64,000 nucleotides of DNA from Janthinobacterium sp. CG3 (GCF_000344615.1 NZ_KB467824.1:356445-420444), one strand, 5' to 3'; numbered from the stretch's first letter, positions 36,522 to 45,826 are shown. Numbers and translations are program-made. Notes: generated by a model from the sequence alone, not told the origin.

Positions 36522-38387
36522 ATGTCCCTGAATCCCTTCCCCCCCTTGGGCCGCGGCCTGCGGTTTGTCTGGCGCACGCTCGACGCGACGCGCCGCTTCG
36601 TGTTCAACCTGCTATTCCTGGCGATACTCGCCGGCGTGGCCTACGCGTTTTTCGGCGGCGGCCTGCAAGCGCTCGCGCCCAAGACCACGCTGGTGCTGGA
36701 CCTGCAGGGCCAGTTGCTTGAACAGCACAGCGGCAGCGTGCGCGACACGTTGTGGTCGAACGTCCAGGGCGACGAGAAGAAAGCGGTGCAGCTGCGCGAC
36801 GTGCTGACGGTGCTCGACGCCGCCGGCAAGGACCCGGCCATCAGCGGCGCCGTGATCGTGCTCGACGACTTGCAGGGCGGCGGCCTGGCCTCGCTGCGCG
36901 AAGTGGGCGCGGCGCTGGACCGCTTCCGCGCCACCGGCAAGCATGTCACCGCCTGGGGCTCCGGCTACAACCAGCGCCAGTACCTGGTCGCCGCCCACGC
37001 CAACGAGGTGCTGATGCATCCGATGGGCGGGGTCTTGCTGGACGGTTTCGGCCGCTACCGCAACTACTACCGCGACGCGCTCGACAAGGTCGGCGTCACC
37101 GTCAACCTGCTCAAGGTCGGCACCTATAAAAGCTTCGCCGAGCCGTACGTGTCGAACGGGCCGTCGGCCGCCGCCACCGAAGCGGAGAGCTCCCTCAACA
37201 ACGCGCTGTGGAGCGCCTACACCGGCGAAGTGGAAAAGGCCCGCAAGCTGCCGCAGGGCGCGCTGATGAAGGACATCAACGATTTGCCGGCGCTGATGAG
37301 CGCCGCCGGCGGCGACATGGCCAAGGTGGCGCTGTCGGCCAAGCTGGTCGACGGTTTGAAAACCCGCGACGAGGTGCGCCGCCTGATGATGGCGCGCGGC
37401 GCCGCCGAAGCCGACGGCAAGTCCTTCCGCCAGGTCTCGTTCCACGAGTACCTGGCGCGCCAGCATCCGAAGCTGTTGGGCGACGCCGTCGGCGTGGTCG
37501 TCGCCTCCGGCGAGATCAGCGACGGCGAAGAGGGCCCCGGCGCGATCGGCGGCCTGTCCACCTCCAAATTGATCCGCCAGGCGCGCGAAGACGACAGCAT
37601 CAAGGCGCTGGTGCTGCGGGTCGACTCGCCCGGCGGCAGCGCCTTCGGCTCCGAGCTGATCCGGCGCGAGCTGGAACTCACGCGCGCCGCCGGCAAGCCG
37701 GTGGTGGTGTCGATGGGCAGCGTGGCGGCGTCCGGCGGCTACTGGATCTCGATGGCGTCCGACGAGGTGATCGCCGACGCCAGCACGGTGACCGGCTCGA
37801 TCGGCGTGTTCGCCATCGTGCCGACCGCCGACAAGGTGATCGACAAGCTGGGCATCCACACGGCCGGCACCACCACCACCTGGCTGGGCGACGCCAGCAA
37901 TCCGCTGCGTCCGCTCGACCCGCGCTTCGCCCAGGTGATCCAGGGTAGCATCAACCACATCTACGCCGACTTCACCGGCAAGGTCGCGCAGGCGCGCAAG
38001 AGCACGCCGGAGAAAATCGACGCGGTCGCGCAGGGCCGGGTCTGGACCGGCGCGCAGGCCAAGGAGCGCGGCCTGGTCGACACCGTCGGCAGCTACGGCG
38101 ACGCGCTGGCGTCGGCCGCCCGGCGCGCCAAGCTCAAGGGCGGCTACCGGGTCGCCTACATCGAGCGCGACATCTCCAAGTTCGACCGCGTGCTCGGCCT
38201 GTTCGCCGGCTCGGCGGTGCGCGCGCTGGGCCTGGACGAGCAAGTCAAGCTGGGCCTGACGGCCGGCACCGGCCTGCCGCCGGGCGCCGCGCTGGGCATC
38301 GCGCACGACCTGCGCTGGCTCTCCAACGTCGGCGTCGAGCGCAAACCGTTCGCCGCGCTGACGCACTGCCTGTGCGGCTCGCCGTGA
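36522..38387 (+). CDS. sppA: Signal peptide peptidase SppA (protease IV), 67-kDa form
   Basis: 621 residues, the length of the long, duplicated SppA. A single N-terminal TM (about 27-45) anchors it in the inner membrane facing the periplasm. The catalytic Lys is in NLLKVGTYKSFAEPYV and the nucleophile Ser in VSMGSVAASGGYWIS, separated by about 200 residues, as in E. coli SppA. It cleaves remnant signal peptides. GGAG precedes the ATG. A hairpin follows 28 bases after the stop. Confidence 0.95.
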   Translation: MSLNPFPPLGRGLRFVWRTLDATRRFVFNLLFLAILAGVAYAFFGGGLQALAPKTTLVLDLQGQLLEQHSGSVRDTLWSNVQGDEKKAVQLRDVLTVLDAAGKDPAISGAVIVLDDLQGGGLASLREVGAALDRFRATGKHVTAWGSGYNQRQYLVAAHANEVLMHPMGGVLLDGFGRYRNYYRDALDKVGVTVNLLKVGTYKSFAEPYVSNGPSAAATEAESSLNNALWSAYTGEVEKARKLPQGALMKDINDLPALMSAAGGDMAKVALSAKLVDGLKTRDEVRRLMMARGAAEADGKSFRQVSFHEYLARQHPKLLGDAVGVVVASGEISDGEEGPGAIGGLSTSKLIRQAREDDSIKALVLRVDSPGGSAFGSELIRRELELTRAAGKPVVVSMGSVAASGGYWISMASDEVIADASTVTGSIGVFAIVPTADKVIDKLGIHTAGTTTTWLGDASNPLRPLDPRFAQVIQGSINHIYADFTGKVAQARKSTPEKIDAVAQGRVWTGAQAKERGLVDTVGSYGDALASAARRAKLKGGYRVAYIERDISKFDRVLGLFAGSAVRALGLDEQVKLGLTAGTGLPPGAALGIAHDLRWLSNVGVERKPFAALTHCLCGSP

Positions 38388-38415
38388 TGGTAGAGTAGCC
38401 GTTCCGATATTCACA

Positions 38416-38439
38416 ACAAACCGGACTCGTCCGGTTTGT
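38416..38439. terminator. Hairpin after sppA
   Basis: Perfect 10-bp stem ACAAACCGGA / TCCGGTTTGT with loop CTCG, followed by CGCATTTT. The short, interrupted T-tract makes it a moderate terminator. It lies directly before the GNAT gene's ribosome binding site (AAAGG at about 38448). Confidence 0.55.
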
Positions 38440-38459
38440 CGCATTTTGAAAGGCAGACA

Positions 38460-38996
38460 GTGACTGACAAACCAGCTGCAATACAGATCCGGGCATGCAA
38501 GGGCGGCGACGAGACGGCGCTGGCGCTGGTGGGCCAGGCGACGTTCCTGGAGGCGTTCGCCGGCATCCTCGACGGCGCCGACATCATCGCCCACTGCGCG
38601 CGCCAGCACGACGTCGGCCTGTACCGCGCCTGGCTGGCCGAGCCGGCGATGCGGCTGTGGCTGGCCGACGCCATGCCGGGCGGCGCCCCGGTCGGCTACC
38701 TGGTGCTCAGCCCGTCCACCTTGGCGGTGGCCGCGCCGCGCGCCGACGACCTTGAGATCAAGCGCGTCTACCTGCTGCACCGCTTCCACGGCCAGCGCAT
38801 CGGCAAACGCCTGATGGACGCGGCGCTGGCGCACGCGCGCGAGCGGGGCGCGCGCCGGGTGCTGCTGGGCGTGTACGCGGAAAACCACGACGCGCTGGCG
38901 TTCTACCGGCGCTGCGGCTTCGAGCAGGTCGGCACGCGCACCTTCCGCGTCGGCGCCACCGACTACCACGACGCCATCCTCGGCCTGGAATGGTAG
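38460..38996 (+). CDS. GNAT family N-acetyltransferase
   Basis: 178 residues from a GTG with AAAGG 8 bases upstream. Acetyl-CoA binding motif A: IKRVYLLHRFHGQRIGKRLMDAALAHARERGARRVLLGVYAENHDALAFYRRCGFEQVGTRTF. A transferase of an acetyl group from acetyl-CoA to an amine; substrate unknown. The upstream TTG (38436) lies in the hairpin and is rejected. Confidence 0.88.
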   Translation: MTDKPAAIQIRACKGGDETALALVGQATFLEAFAGILDGADIIAHCARQHDVGLYRAWLAEPAMRLWLADAMPGGAPVGYLVLSPSTLAVAAPRADDLEIKRVYLLHRFHGQRIGKRLMDAALAHARERGARRVLLGVYAENHDALAFYRRCGFEQVGTRTFRVGATDYHDAILGLEW

Positions 38997-39016
38997 ACTT
39001 CCCCGGCAACCTATCG

Positions 39017-39096
39017 TAGGTCCGATGAGGCACGCGTCATCCGACGCCGAGCCGCCGACGACGCCAGTCGGGTTACGCGCTGTGCGCTAACCCGAC
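39017..39096. repeat. REP-like extragenic palindromes
   Basis: Two imperfect inverted repeats: GTCCGATGAG...GTCATCCGAC (39017-39043) and GTCGGGTTACGCGC, TGT, GCGCTAACCCGAC (39067-39096). GTCGGGTTA/TAACCCGAC cores are typical of short interspersed REP-like units. They begin a 582-base region without a convincing gene (38997-39578). Confidence 0.6.
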
Positions 39097-39151
39097 CTTC
39101 TATGGTGAATTCCAAGTCAACTGGTTTTTCGCAAATTTATCCTATCCCTTG

Positions 39152-39222
39152 TTTCGGTATCGGCGGGGTCAAGGGCGGGCGAAGCCCGGCGAAGCGAACC
39201 CTTGACGCCGCCGATACCGAAA
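39152..39222. repeat. Long inverted repeat (24-bp arms, one mismatch)
   Basis: Arms 39152-39175 and 39199-39222 begin TTTCGGTATCGGCGG and end CCGCCGATACCGAAA, with one mismatch over 24 positions and a 23-base GC-rich loop that itself contains CGGGCGAAGCCCGG. A small minus-strand open frame (84 codons, 39371-39117) runs across it, but no ribosome binding site or family support was found. It lies about 360 bases from the IS110 transposase stop and may be an independent mobile repeat. Confidence 0.65.
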
Positions 39223-39578
39223 TATGCTGGTCCATGGCGCCATGACGCATATTGCGGCTTGGCGCCATGCCGACCTGTTTCGTTTTGGCCTTCGTTCATT
39301 GCCAGCGCTTTGCTTTCGTCGTTCGTACAGCCCAGTTCGAAGCTCTCGGTCATCATTGCGTGAGACTTCACGTCCCACCACCTTCTATCCGCTGGTTTTG
39401 CTACCCCAGCCTAATTCTGCATGCGCGTTGCGCTTAGTGACCTTGATGCGTGCAAGCCCCATCTACTAGGGTCGGTTGCCATGGGCAACCAGGTCGGGTT
39501 ACGGGCCTGCCTACTCCTTGCTGCTGCGTACTGCAACGTAATGCCAACCACTGGTACTGAACGTGCCGCCTTACTCCC

Positions 39579-40730
39579 TTATGCCGCTCGTTTCAACTGC
39601 GCCCCTTCGGGGACGATCCCATGCTCCAGGTAGCGCCACAGGGCGACCACCAGCTTGCGCGCCACCGCGACGATGGCGATGCGCTTGCCGCGCTTGTTCT
39701 GGCCTCCCTGCGTGCGCCGGGCGAACCATTTCGTCATCACGCTGTCGGGTTGGTAGCGCAGCCAGAACCAAGACATCTCGATCAACAGCGCACGCACGCG
39801 CCGGTTGCCCTGCTTGCTGATGCCCTGGTCAACCCGGCTCTCGCCGCTGTCGTAGGGCTGCGGCACCAAACCGACGCAGGCGCCCACCTGCCTGCGGTTC
39901 TCGAATTTGCGCCAGAACAGCTCCAGCACCAACCTCGTCGCGCCCACCGGCCCCACCGCCTTCAACCGTTCCAGGTCGGCAATGCGCTGGCGCACCTCCG
40001 GCGGCAATTGCTCCGCCATCCCTTTTTCCAGCGCGGCCAGTTGTTGCTGCGCCAACTCCAAACGTTTGCACTCCTGTTCCAGCCGCTGCTGCAGCTGCGC
40101 CGACAGCGGATCGCCGTCGTAGCAACACAATTCCCGCTTGTTCAGCCGCGCCCCCACATCGCCGCCGACGCCATCCCAGCAGCCGACGGTGCGCAGCAGC
40201 TTGCGGATCCGGTCGCGGTGCTGCTGCGTTTCCTTTTGCAACTCGCCGCGGTCCCGTACCACGTGCCGCTGCGCCTCGGCCTCCACCGTCGGAACACGGA
40301 TCACGTGCATCCGGTCGTACTCGCCACGCAACCAGCCCCGCAATGTCAGCACCAGCTTGATCGCGTCGAGCCGGTCGGTCTTGGCCCGCCGTTTGTGCCG
40401 CTCGACGGGAATGCTGGCAGGGTCGCAGATCACCACCTCGTAGCCCAGCTTCGAGAGGGCGCGTTCAATCCAGAAGCCATCCTGACCAGCCTCGTACAGC
40501 ACGACGGTGCGTACCTCGACGGCCAGGCCCCACTTTGCCTTGAACTTCTCAATCTCCTGCACCGTTTCGTTGAGGCGCCCCGCCGCTGTCTCGCCGGAAA
40601 CCGTCTGAATCGCCGGCTTCTCTCTCTTTCCGTCGTGCAAGGCAATTTTCCAGCTCTTGCTCGACAACTCTAATGCCACCGCAAAAACTTCGACTTCAGG
40701 CGTAAAATCGTTGGCGCGGGTCGGTTGCAT
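39579..40730 (-). CDS. IS110 family transposase
   Basis: 383 residues. N-terminal RuvC-like DEDD domain: ALELSSKSWKIALHDG (first acidic residue is Glu, as in one IS110 subgroup), VVLYEAGQDGFWIERAL (second), and RRAKTDRLDAIKL (the D-x-x-x-D pair). A coiled coil (about 215-260) leads to the C-terminal Transposase_20 domain: LKAVGPVGATRLVLELFWRKFENRRQVGACVGLVPQPYDSGES, with the catalytic-serine region, and GISKQGNRRVRALLIEMSWFWLRYQ. The frame is intact and of normal length, so the element may be active. Confidence 0.95.
   Translation of the reverse strand: MQPTRANDFTPEVEVFAVALELSSKSWKIALHDGKREKPAIQTVSGETAAGRLNETVQEIEKFKAKWGLAVEVRTVVLYEAGQDGFWIERALSKLGYEVVICDPASIPVERHKRRAKTDRLDAIKLVLTLRGWLRGEYDRMHVIRVPTVEAEAQRHVVRDRGELQKETQQHRDRIRKLLRTVGCWDGVGGDVGARLNKRELCCYDGDPLSAQLQQRLEQECKRLELAQQQLAALEKGMAEQLPPEVRQRIADLERLKAVGPVGATRLVLELFWRKFENRRQVGACVGLVPQPYDSGESRVDQGISKQGNRRVRALLIEMSWFWLRYQPDSVMTKWFARRTQGGQNKRGKRIAIVAVARKLVVALWRYLEHGIVPEGAQLKRAA
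39579..40730 (-). mobile_element. IS110-family insertion sequence (minimum extent)
   Basis: Only the transposase limits are certain, because IS110 elements usually lack terminal inverted repeats and target duplications. Noncoding DNA on both sides (39480-39578 and 40731 to about 40900) probably belongs to the element; in this family it holds the bridge RNA that pairs with target and donor DNA. Ends cannot be placed without an empty site. Confidence 0.8.
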
Positions 40731-41001
40731 GATTTTCTCCTAAGTTGATTCTTCGAACCTTCACTTTAGGATTAATTTGCGTCTTTTGCCGACCCGCCTT
40801 CATTCATAGTATCTACGAAAAGCGCGCTAACTGAACGACCTCGTTAAAAGTGCCGTGGACGCACAGGGCCGGCGAATAAAGCGCGTTGGCGCAAGAGCGC
40901 GCCGGCACGACACGTTCGCCGCCGGGGCTAGGAATTTTTTGACATTGACTTGATAAATATCATGTTTAGTTGTCGCGGCGCGCGATAATCAAGCATTCGC
41001 C

Positions 41002-41031
41002 TTGATAGATATGCAATCCCATTCATATAAT
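41002..41031 (+). promoter_or_regulatory. Putative promoter of the CheB-CheR-PAS / kinase operon
   Basis: TTGATA (41002-41007), 18-base spacer, TATAAT (41026-41031). It lies at the end of the 317-base gap after the insertion sequence (40731-41047); the rest of that gap holds AT-rich DNA with TTGACA at 40939 but no gene. Confidence 0.6.
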
Positions 41032-42632
41032 TGTCGAACGCAAGAATGTGGATTCGCAACTTTCAGGTGCCCAGGATGCCCGTTTCACTCTTAGTTCCGC
41101 GATGACGACCGGGCGCATCAACGCCAGCCCGAAGCCGGTCAAACCGAGCGCGCTGAAAAGTGCCAAGGCGCCGCCGCGCCCGCTGTTCCCGATCGTCGCC
41201 ATCGGCGCCTCTGCCGGCGGACTCGACCCCATCGTCGCCTTCCTCGCCAACGTGCCGCAGGACAGCGGCATCGCCTACGTCGTCATCCAGCACCTCGACC
41301 CGACCCACAAGGCGATGCTGCCGGAGCTGCTGCAGCGCGCCACCAGCCTGCCGGTGGCGCAAATCACCCACCGGATGGAGGTGCGGCCGAACCGCGTCTA
41401 CGTCATCCCGCCAAACGCCGACCTGGGCATCGCCGACGGCCGCCTGCTGCTGGCCGAGCCGTCCCAGCAGCGCGGCCACCGCCTGCCGATCAACCTGTTT
41501 TTCGCCGCCCTGGCGGCCGAGCGCGGCGAACTGGCGGTCGGCGTGGTCTTTTCCGGCATGGGCGGCGACGGCACCCGCGGCCTGCAGGCGATCAAGGAAC
41601 GCAACGGGCTGACGCTGGCGCAGTTCCCCGATTCGGCCAAGTTCGAGTATATGCCGGCCAGCGCCATCGGCGCCGAGGTCGTCGACCTGATCGACATGCC
41701 GGAGAAAATGCCGGAAAAGATCATCTCCTACCTGTTCCGCAGCTTCCTGAACCTGCCCGGCGACGAGCACCGCGGCAAGAACGCGCTGCACGAGATCGTC
41801 GAGCTGCTTGGCGAGCATACCGGCAACAGCTTCACCGACTACAAGATCAACACGGTGCTGCGGCGCATCGAGCGGCGTATGAGTCTGTACCAAATCTCGT
41901 CGATGGAGGGCTACGTGTCCTACCTGCGCGAGAACCCGGCCGAGATCGACCTGCTGTTCAAGGAAATGCTGATCGGCGTGACCAGTTTCTTCCGCGACCA
42001 GAAGGTGTGGGAATACCTGAAGGCGGTGGCGCTGCCGCAGCTGCTGGCGGCCCACCCCGGGGGGCGCGCGTTCAAGGCCTGGATACCGGCCTGCTCGACC
42101 GGCGAGGAAGCCTATTCGCTGGCGATGGTGTTCAACGAGGTGGTGGCCAACGTCAACCCGACGGCGAAATACTCGCTGCAGATCTTCGCCACCGACCTGT
42201 CGGGCGACGCCATCGACCGCGCCCGCCTGGGCCGCTTCGCGCCGGCCATCGCCAACGACGTCTCGGCCGAGAGGCTGAAGCATTTTTTCGTGGCGGAAAA
42301 GGACGGCTACCACGTCAAGAAGGAGATCCGCAACATGATCATCTTCGCCCAGCAGAACATCATTTCGGACCCGCCGTTTACCAAGCTCGACATCCTGTGC
42401 TGCCGCAACCTGCTGATCTACCTGAACGCCAAGCTGCAGCAGCGCCTGATTCCGCTGTTCCACTACGCGCTCAAGCGCGACGGCTTGCTGCTGCTGGGCA
42501 GCGCCGACACGCCGGGCCATTTTACCGACCTGTTTTCGCCGCTGACGACGACGACCCGGCTGTACCGCCGCCTCGACAACCTGGCGCGCCAGCGCCTGCC
42601 GACGTATTTTCCGACCAAACTGTCGGCCGCGT

Positions 42633-42641
42633 CCCCCCCCC
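42633..42641 (+). other. Homopolymer of nine C inside the CheB-CheR-PAS gene
   Basis: The run lies in the linker after the CheR domain. With eight C the two halves form one frame without any stop between; with nine they do not. Slipped-strand mispairing here would turn the PAS part on and off. Confidence 0.85.
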
Positions 42642-42656
42642 ACACCCTCGAGAGAA

Positions 42657-43688
42657 GTGAGCATGCCCGGAAAGATTCAATCCCACGTGGAGCAGTTGCT
42701 GCTTCAAAACTATTCGCCGGCGGCGGCCCTGCTCAACCCGGACGGCGACATCCTCTACATCAACGGTCGCACCGGCGCCTTCCTCGAACCGGCCGCCGGC
42801 AAGGCCAACTGGAACATCCACGCGATGGCGCGCGAGGGCCTGCGCTACGAGCTGGCCGGCCTGATCAAGCAGGCGCTGGGCAGCGAGGGCGTGGTCCGCC
42901 TGAAGGGGCTGGTGGTCAAGGACCACCTCGGCCTGGCCCAGGGCGTCGACCTGAGCGCCGAGGCTTTGAGCCAGCCCGAGTCGCGGCACGGCATGGTGTT
43001 CCTAACCTTCGCCAGCGCGCCGCTGCTGCCCGCGGCCAAGCGCGGCCGCTCGCCCAACCCCAAGGTGCTCGAACTGGAGCAGCAACTGTTGCAGGCCCGG
43101 ACCGAGATCCAGGCGGTGCGCGACGAAATGCAAACCTCGCGCGAGGAATTGAAATCGGCCAACGAGGAGTTGCAATCGACCAACGAGGAGTTGACCACGT
43201 CGAAGGAGGAGATGCAGTCGCTCAACGAGGAACTGTACACCGTCAACGCCGAGCTGCATTCGAAGGTCGACGACCTGTCGCTGGTCAACAGCGACATGAA
43301 GAACCTGCTCAACAGCACCGACATCGCCACCATCTTCCTCGATAGCGGCCTGCGCATCCGCCGCTTCACGGCGCCGGCCACGCAAATCTACAAGCTGATC
43401 GCCACCGACCCGCGGCGCCCGCTCAGCGACATCGTCAACGACCTCGACTACCCGGACCTGGAAACCGACGCCCAGGAGGTGATCCGCTCGCTGGTGTTTT
43501 CCGAGCGCCAGGTGCCGACCAAGACCGGGCGCTGGTACAACGTGCGCATCATGCCTTACCGTACCATCGACAACGTCATCGACGGCGTCGTCGTCACCTT
43601 CATCAACATCACCGAGTCCAAGCTGCTCGAAGCGCAGTTGCGCCTAATACTGAGCCAAGGCAAGGCCACGCTCGAGAGCGTGAAGTGA
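42657..43688 (+). CDS. PAS-containing C-terminal part of the CheB-CheR fusion
   Basis: 343 codons from GTG 42657 (or 341 from ATG 42663, with GAGAGAAG upstream), so it could be translated by itself. It begins KIQSHVEQLLLQNYSPAAALLNPDGDILYINGRTG, a PAS-like fold found in the fused family, then a long coiled coil rich in SREELKSANEELQSTNEEL, and a second PAS (STDIATIFLDSGLRIRRFTAPATQIYKLI) ending ITESKLLEAQL. Its stop overlaps the GTG of the downstream kinase (GTGA), so both would be coupled. Confidence 0.75.
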   Translation: MSMPGKIQSHVEQLLLQNYSPAAALLNPDGDILYINGRTGAFLEPAAGKANWNIHAMAREGLRYELAGLIKQALGSEGVVRLKGLVVKDHLGLAQGVDLSAEALSQPESRHGMVFLTFASAPLLPAAKRGRSPNPKVLELEQQLLQARTEIQAVRDEMQTSREELKSANEELQSTNEELTTSKEEMQSLNEELYTVNAELHSKVDDLSLVNSDMKNLLNSTDIATIFLDSGLRIRRFTAPATQIYKLIATDPRRPLSDIVNDLDYPDLETDAQEVIRSLVFSERQVPTKTGRWYNVRIMPYRTIDNVIDGVVVTFINITESKLLEAQLRLILSQGKATLESVK

Positions 43689-45826
43689 ACCGCTCCGCCG
43701 GCGGTCCGGCCGAGGCGGCGCTGATGCGCGCGCAAGCCGAGCAGCCCGCCGCCGGCGCCGGCCCCGGCCCGCACGGCGAGATGCACAGGCAGTTGCACGC
43801 GCTGCGCGTGAGCCAGATCGAGCTGGAGATGCAGAGCGCCGCGCTGGCCGAACTGCAGTTGATCAAGGACGAGTTCGAGGTCGGCCTGAACCACTACGCC
43901 GAACTCTACGAGCTGGCCCCGGCCAGTTATTTCTCGATCGAACGCGGCGGCCGCATCTCGCGCGCCAACGTCGCCGCCGCGGCGCTGCTGCGCAGCCCGC
44001 GCTCCGAGCTGTTGGGCCGACAATTCGAGCAGTTCATCGCCCCCGAGGGCCAGCGCCGCTTCCGCGACTTCATCGACGCGGTCTTCGACAGCGGCGCGCG
44101 GCAGGTGCTGGAGGTGGCGCTGTTCCGCGGCGCCGGCGCCGCGCCGGTGGACCGCGTGCGCATCGAGGCCAACGTCGACCCGGCCTCGCAAGCGTGCCGC
44201 ATGATCGTCACCGACCTGGGCGGCCCGGGCGCGCGCGAGATGGCGCTGCGGCGCGCCTTCGTCGTGCTCGACGCCATCAAGGAGGGCGTGCTGATCGCCG
44301 ACGCGACCAGGCGCATCATCTCGGTCAACCCGGCCTTCACCGCCATCACCGGCTACCAGGCCGAGGAGGCGATCGGCCGCAACCCCGCCTTCCTGGCGTT
44401 CGGCCTGCAGGCGCCGGCGTTATTCGAGGGCATGTGGGACAGCCTGGGCCGCGATGGCGGCTGGCAGGGCGAGGTAGTCAGCCGCAAGAAGGACGGCAGC
44501 CGCTTCGTCCAGTCGTTGTCGCTGACGCAGATGCACCCCCCCGAGGGCGGCGCCGACTATTTCGTCGGCGTGTTCTCCGACATCACCGAGCGCAAGCTGG
44601 CCGAGACCGCGCTGCGCCAATTGCACCAGGAGTTGGATCAGCGCGTGGTCGAGCGCACCGGCGAACTGGTGCGCACCAACCAACTTCTGCTGCAGGAAGT
44701 CGGCGAGCGCCAGCGCGCCGAGGTGGCGCTGCGCGACGCCGAGCATTTTTTCCACGCCACCATCGACTCGCTGACCGACCGCGTGCTGGTGCTCGATTGC
44801 GACGGCCGCGTCATCCACGCCAACCAGTCCTGCCTGGCCTTCGCCGGCCACCGCGGCGTCGGCGAGCGCTACCTGGCGCACTGCGAAAGCGACCCGCGCT
44901 GGCTACGCGGCGCCGGCGCCGAGCTGTCGGCCGGCATCCGCGGCGTCATCGGTGGCGCGCGCGCCGCCTTCGCGCTGGAATACGAGTTCCGCAGCGGCGG
45001 CGCGGCGCGCTGGTTCCAGGTCAAGGTCAGCCGCTTCCTGTCGGCGGGGCCGCTGCGGGTGGTGGTGGCGCACACCGACATCAGCGAGCGCAAGGCGATG
45101 GAGGGCGCGCTGCGCCAGTCGCACGCGCAACTGCGCCAACTGGCGGAGCACCTGGAAACGGCCAAGGAGGACGAGCGCCAGCGCATCTCGCGCGACATCC
45201 ACGACGAACTGGGGCAAAACCTGCTGGCGCTGCGCATCGACATCTCGATGCTCAGCGCGCGCACCGGCCAGGCGCATCCGCGCCTGCACGGCAAGGTCGG
45301 CGCGGTGCTGGCCAACGTCGACACCACCATCAAGAGCGTGCGCGGGATCATGAACGCGCTGCGCCCGCTGGTGCTCGACCTGGGCCTGCAGGCGGCGATG
45401 GAGTGGCAGATCGGCGACTTCAAGAAGCGCAGCGGCATCGACTGCCGGCTGCTGGTGCGCGACGAGGCGATCTTCGGCGCGCTCGGCGGCGACATTGAAA
45501 TCGTCCTGTTCCGCATCGTCCAGGAGGCCCTCAGCAACGTGCTGCGCCACGCCGCCGCGCGCCGCGCCGAGATCGAACTGGCCGCCGCCGAAGGCGAACT
45601 GACGCTGCTGATCCGCGACGACGGCGTCGGCATCGCGCCGGCGCAGCGCCGCAAGGCCCAGTGCTTCGGCCTGATCGGCATCGCCGAGCGGGTCGCCGCG
45701 CTGGGCGGCCAGTTCCAGATCGGCGCCTACAGCAAGGGCGCCGGTTGCCAGCTGACCATGCGCATGCCGCTGCCCGAGCGCGCCGGCCCCGGCGCCGCCC
45801 CGGCAGAAAAGCGCTTCCAGGCCTAA
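43685..45826 (+). CDS. Cytoplasmic multi-PAS sensor kinase, HisKA_3 (NarX/UhpB) type
   Basis: 713 residues, GTG start. A leading coiled coil and three PAS domains (about 75-185, 190-310 with GVLIADATRRIISVNPAFTAITGYQAEE, 355-475 with DRVLVLDCDGRVIHANQ), then HisKA_3 with His 506 in QRISRDIHDELGQNLLALRIDI and HATPase (IVQEALSNVLRHAAARRAE, GVGIAPAQRRKAQCFGLIGIAERV). No TM. The cognate NarL-type regulator is not in the window. Overlap with the CheB-CheR-PAS gene suggests joint signalling. Confidence 0.92.
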   Translation: MNRSAGGPAEAALMRAQAEQPAAGAGPGPHGEMHRQLHALRVSQIELEMQSAALAELQLIKDEFEVGLNHYAELYELAPASYFSIERGGRISRANVAAAALLRSPRSELLGRQFEQFIAPEGQRRFRDFIDAVFDSGARQVLEVALFRGAGAAPVDRVRIEANVDPASQACRMIVTDLGGPGAREMALRRAFVVLDAIKEGVLIADATRRIISVNPAFTAITGYQAEEAIGRNPAFLAFGLQAPALFEGMWDSLGRDGGWQGEVVSRKKDGSRFVQSLSLTQMHPPEGGADYFVGVFSDITERKLAETALRQLHQELDQRVVERTGELVRTNQLLLQEVGERQRAEVALRDAEHFFHATIDSLTDRVLVLDCDGRVIHANQSCLAFAGHRGVGERYLAHCESDPRWLRGAGAELSAGIRGVIGGARAAFALEYEFRSGGAARWFQVKVSRFLSAGPLRVVVAHTDISERKAMEGALRQSHAQLRQLAEHLETAKEDERQRISRDIHDELGQNLLALRIDISMLSARTGQAHPRLHGKVGAVLANVDTTIKSVRGIMNALRPLVLDLGLQAAMEWQIGDFKKRSGIDCRLLVRDEAIFGALGGDIEIVLFRIVQEALSNVLRHAAARRAEIELAAAEGELTLLIRDDGVGIAPAQRRKAQCFGLIGIAERVAALGGQFQIGAYSKGAGCQLTMRMPLPERAGPGAAPAEKRFQA

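Larger units (their letters stand above)
41048..43688 (+). pseudogene. CheB-CheR-coiled coil-PAS fusion split by a frameshift at a C9 tract
   Basis: The full-length homologue would have about 880 residues. CheB methylesterase: VAIGASAGGLDPIVAFL, QHLDPTHKAMLPELLQ, VVFSGMGGDGTRGLQ (Ser-His-Asp, about residues 50-190). CheR methyltransferase: [20 protein letters not shown] and DILCCRNLLIYL (about 250-525). Frame 1 is lost at the C run (42633-42641); removing one C continues it into the coiled coil and PAS part (to 43688). As read, the first frame runs on as nonsense to 43345. ATG 41102 is an alternative start. Whether this is a true mutation, a phase-variable switch or a sequence error is open. 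Confidence 0.8.

Noticed and set aside
36612-38969. 785-codon minus-strand frame
   Set aside because: Antisense to sppA and the GNAT gene, both of which have clear catalytic motifs.
39117-39371. 84-codon minus-strand frame across the long inverted repeat
   Set aside because: No ribosome binding site or recognised family, and it is built on palindromic DNA; kept only as a note under the repeat.
42661-43345. Continuation of the CheB-CheR frame past the C tract as real protein
   Set aside because: It turns into Arg/Gly/Pro/Ala-rich nonsense, while the other frame carries conserved PAS and coiled-coil sequence.
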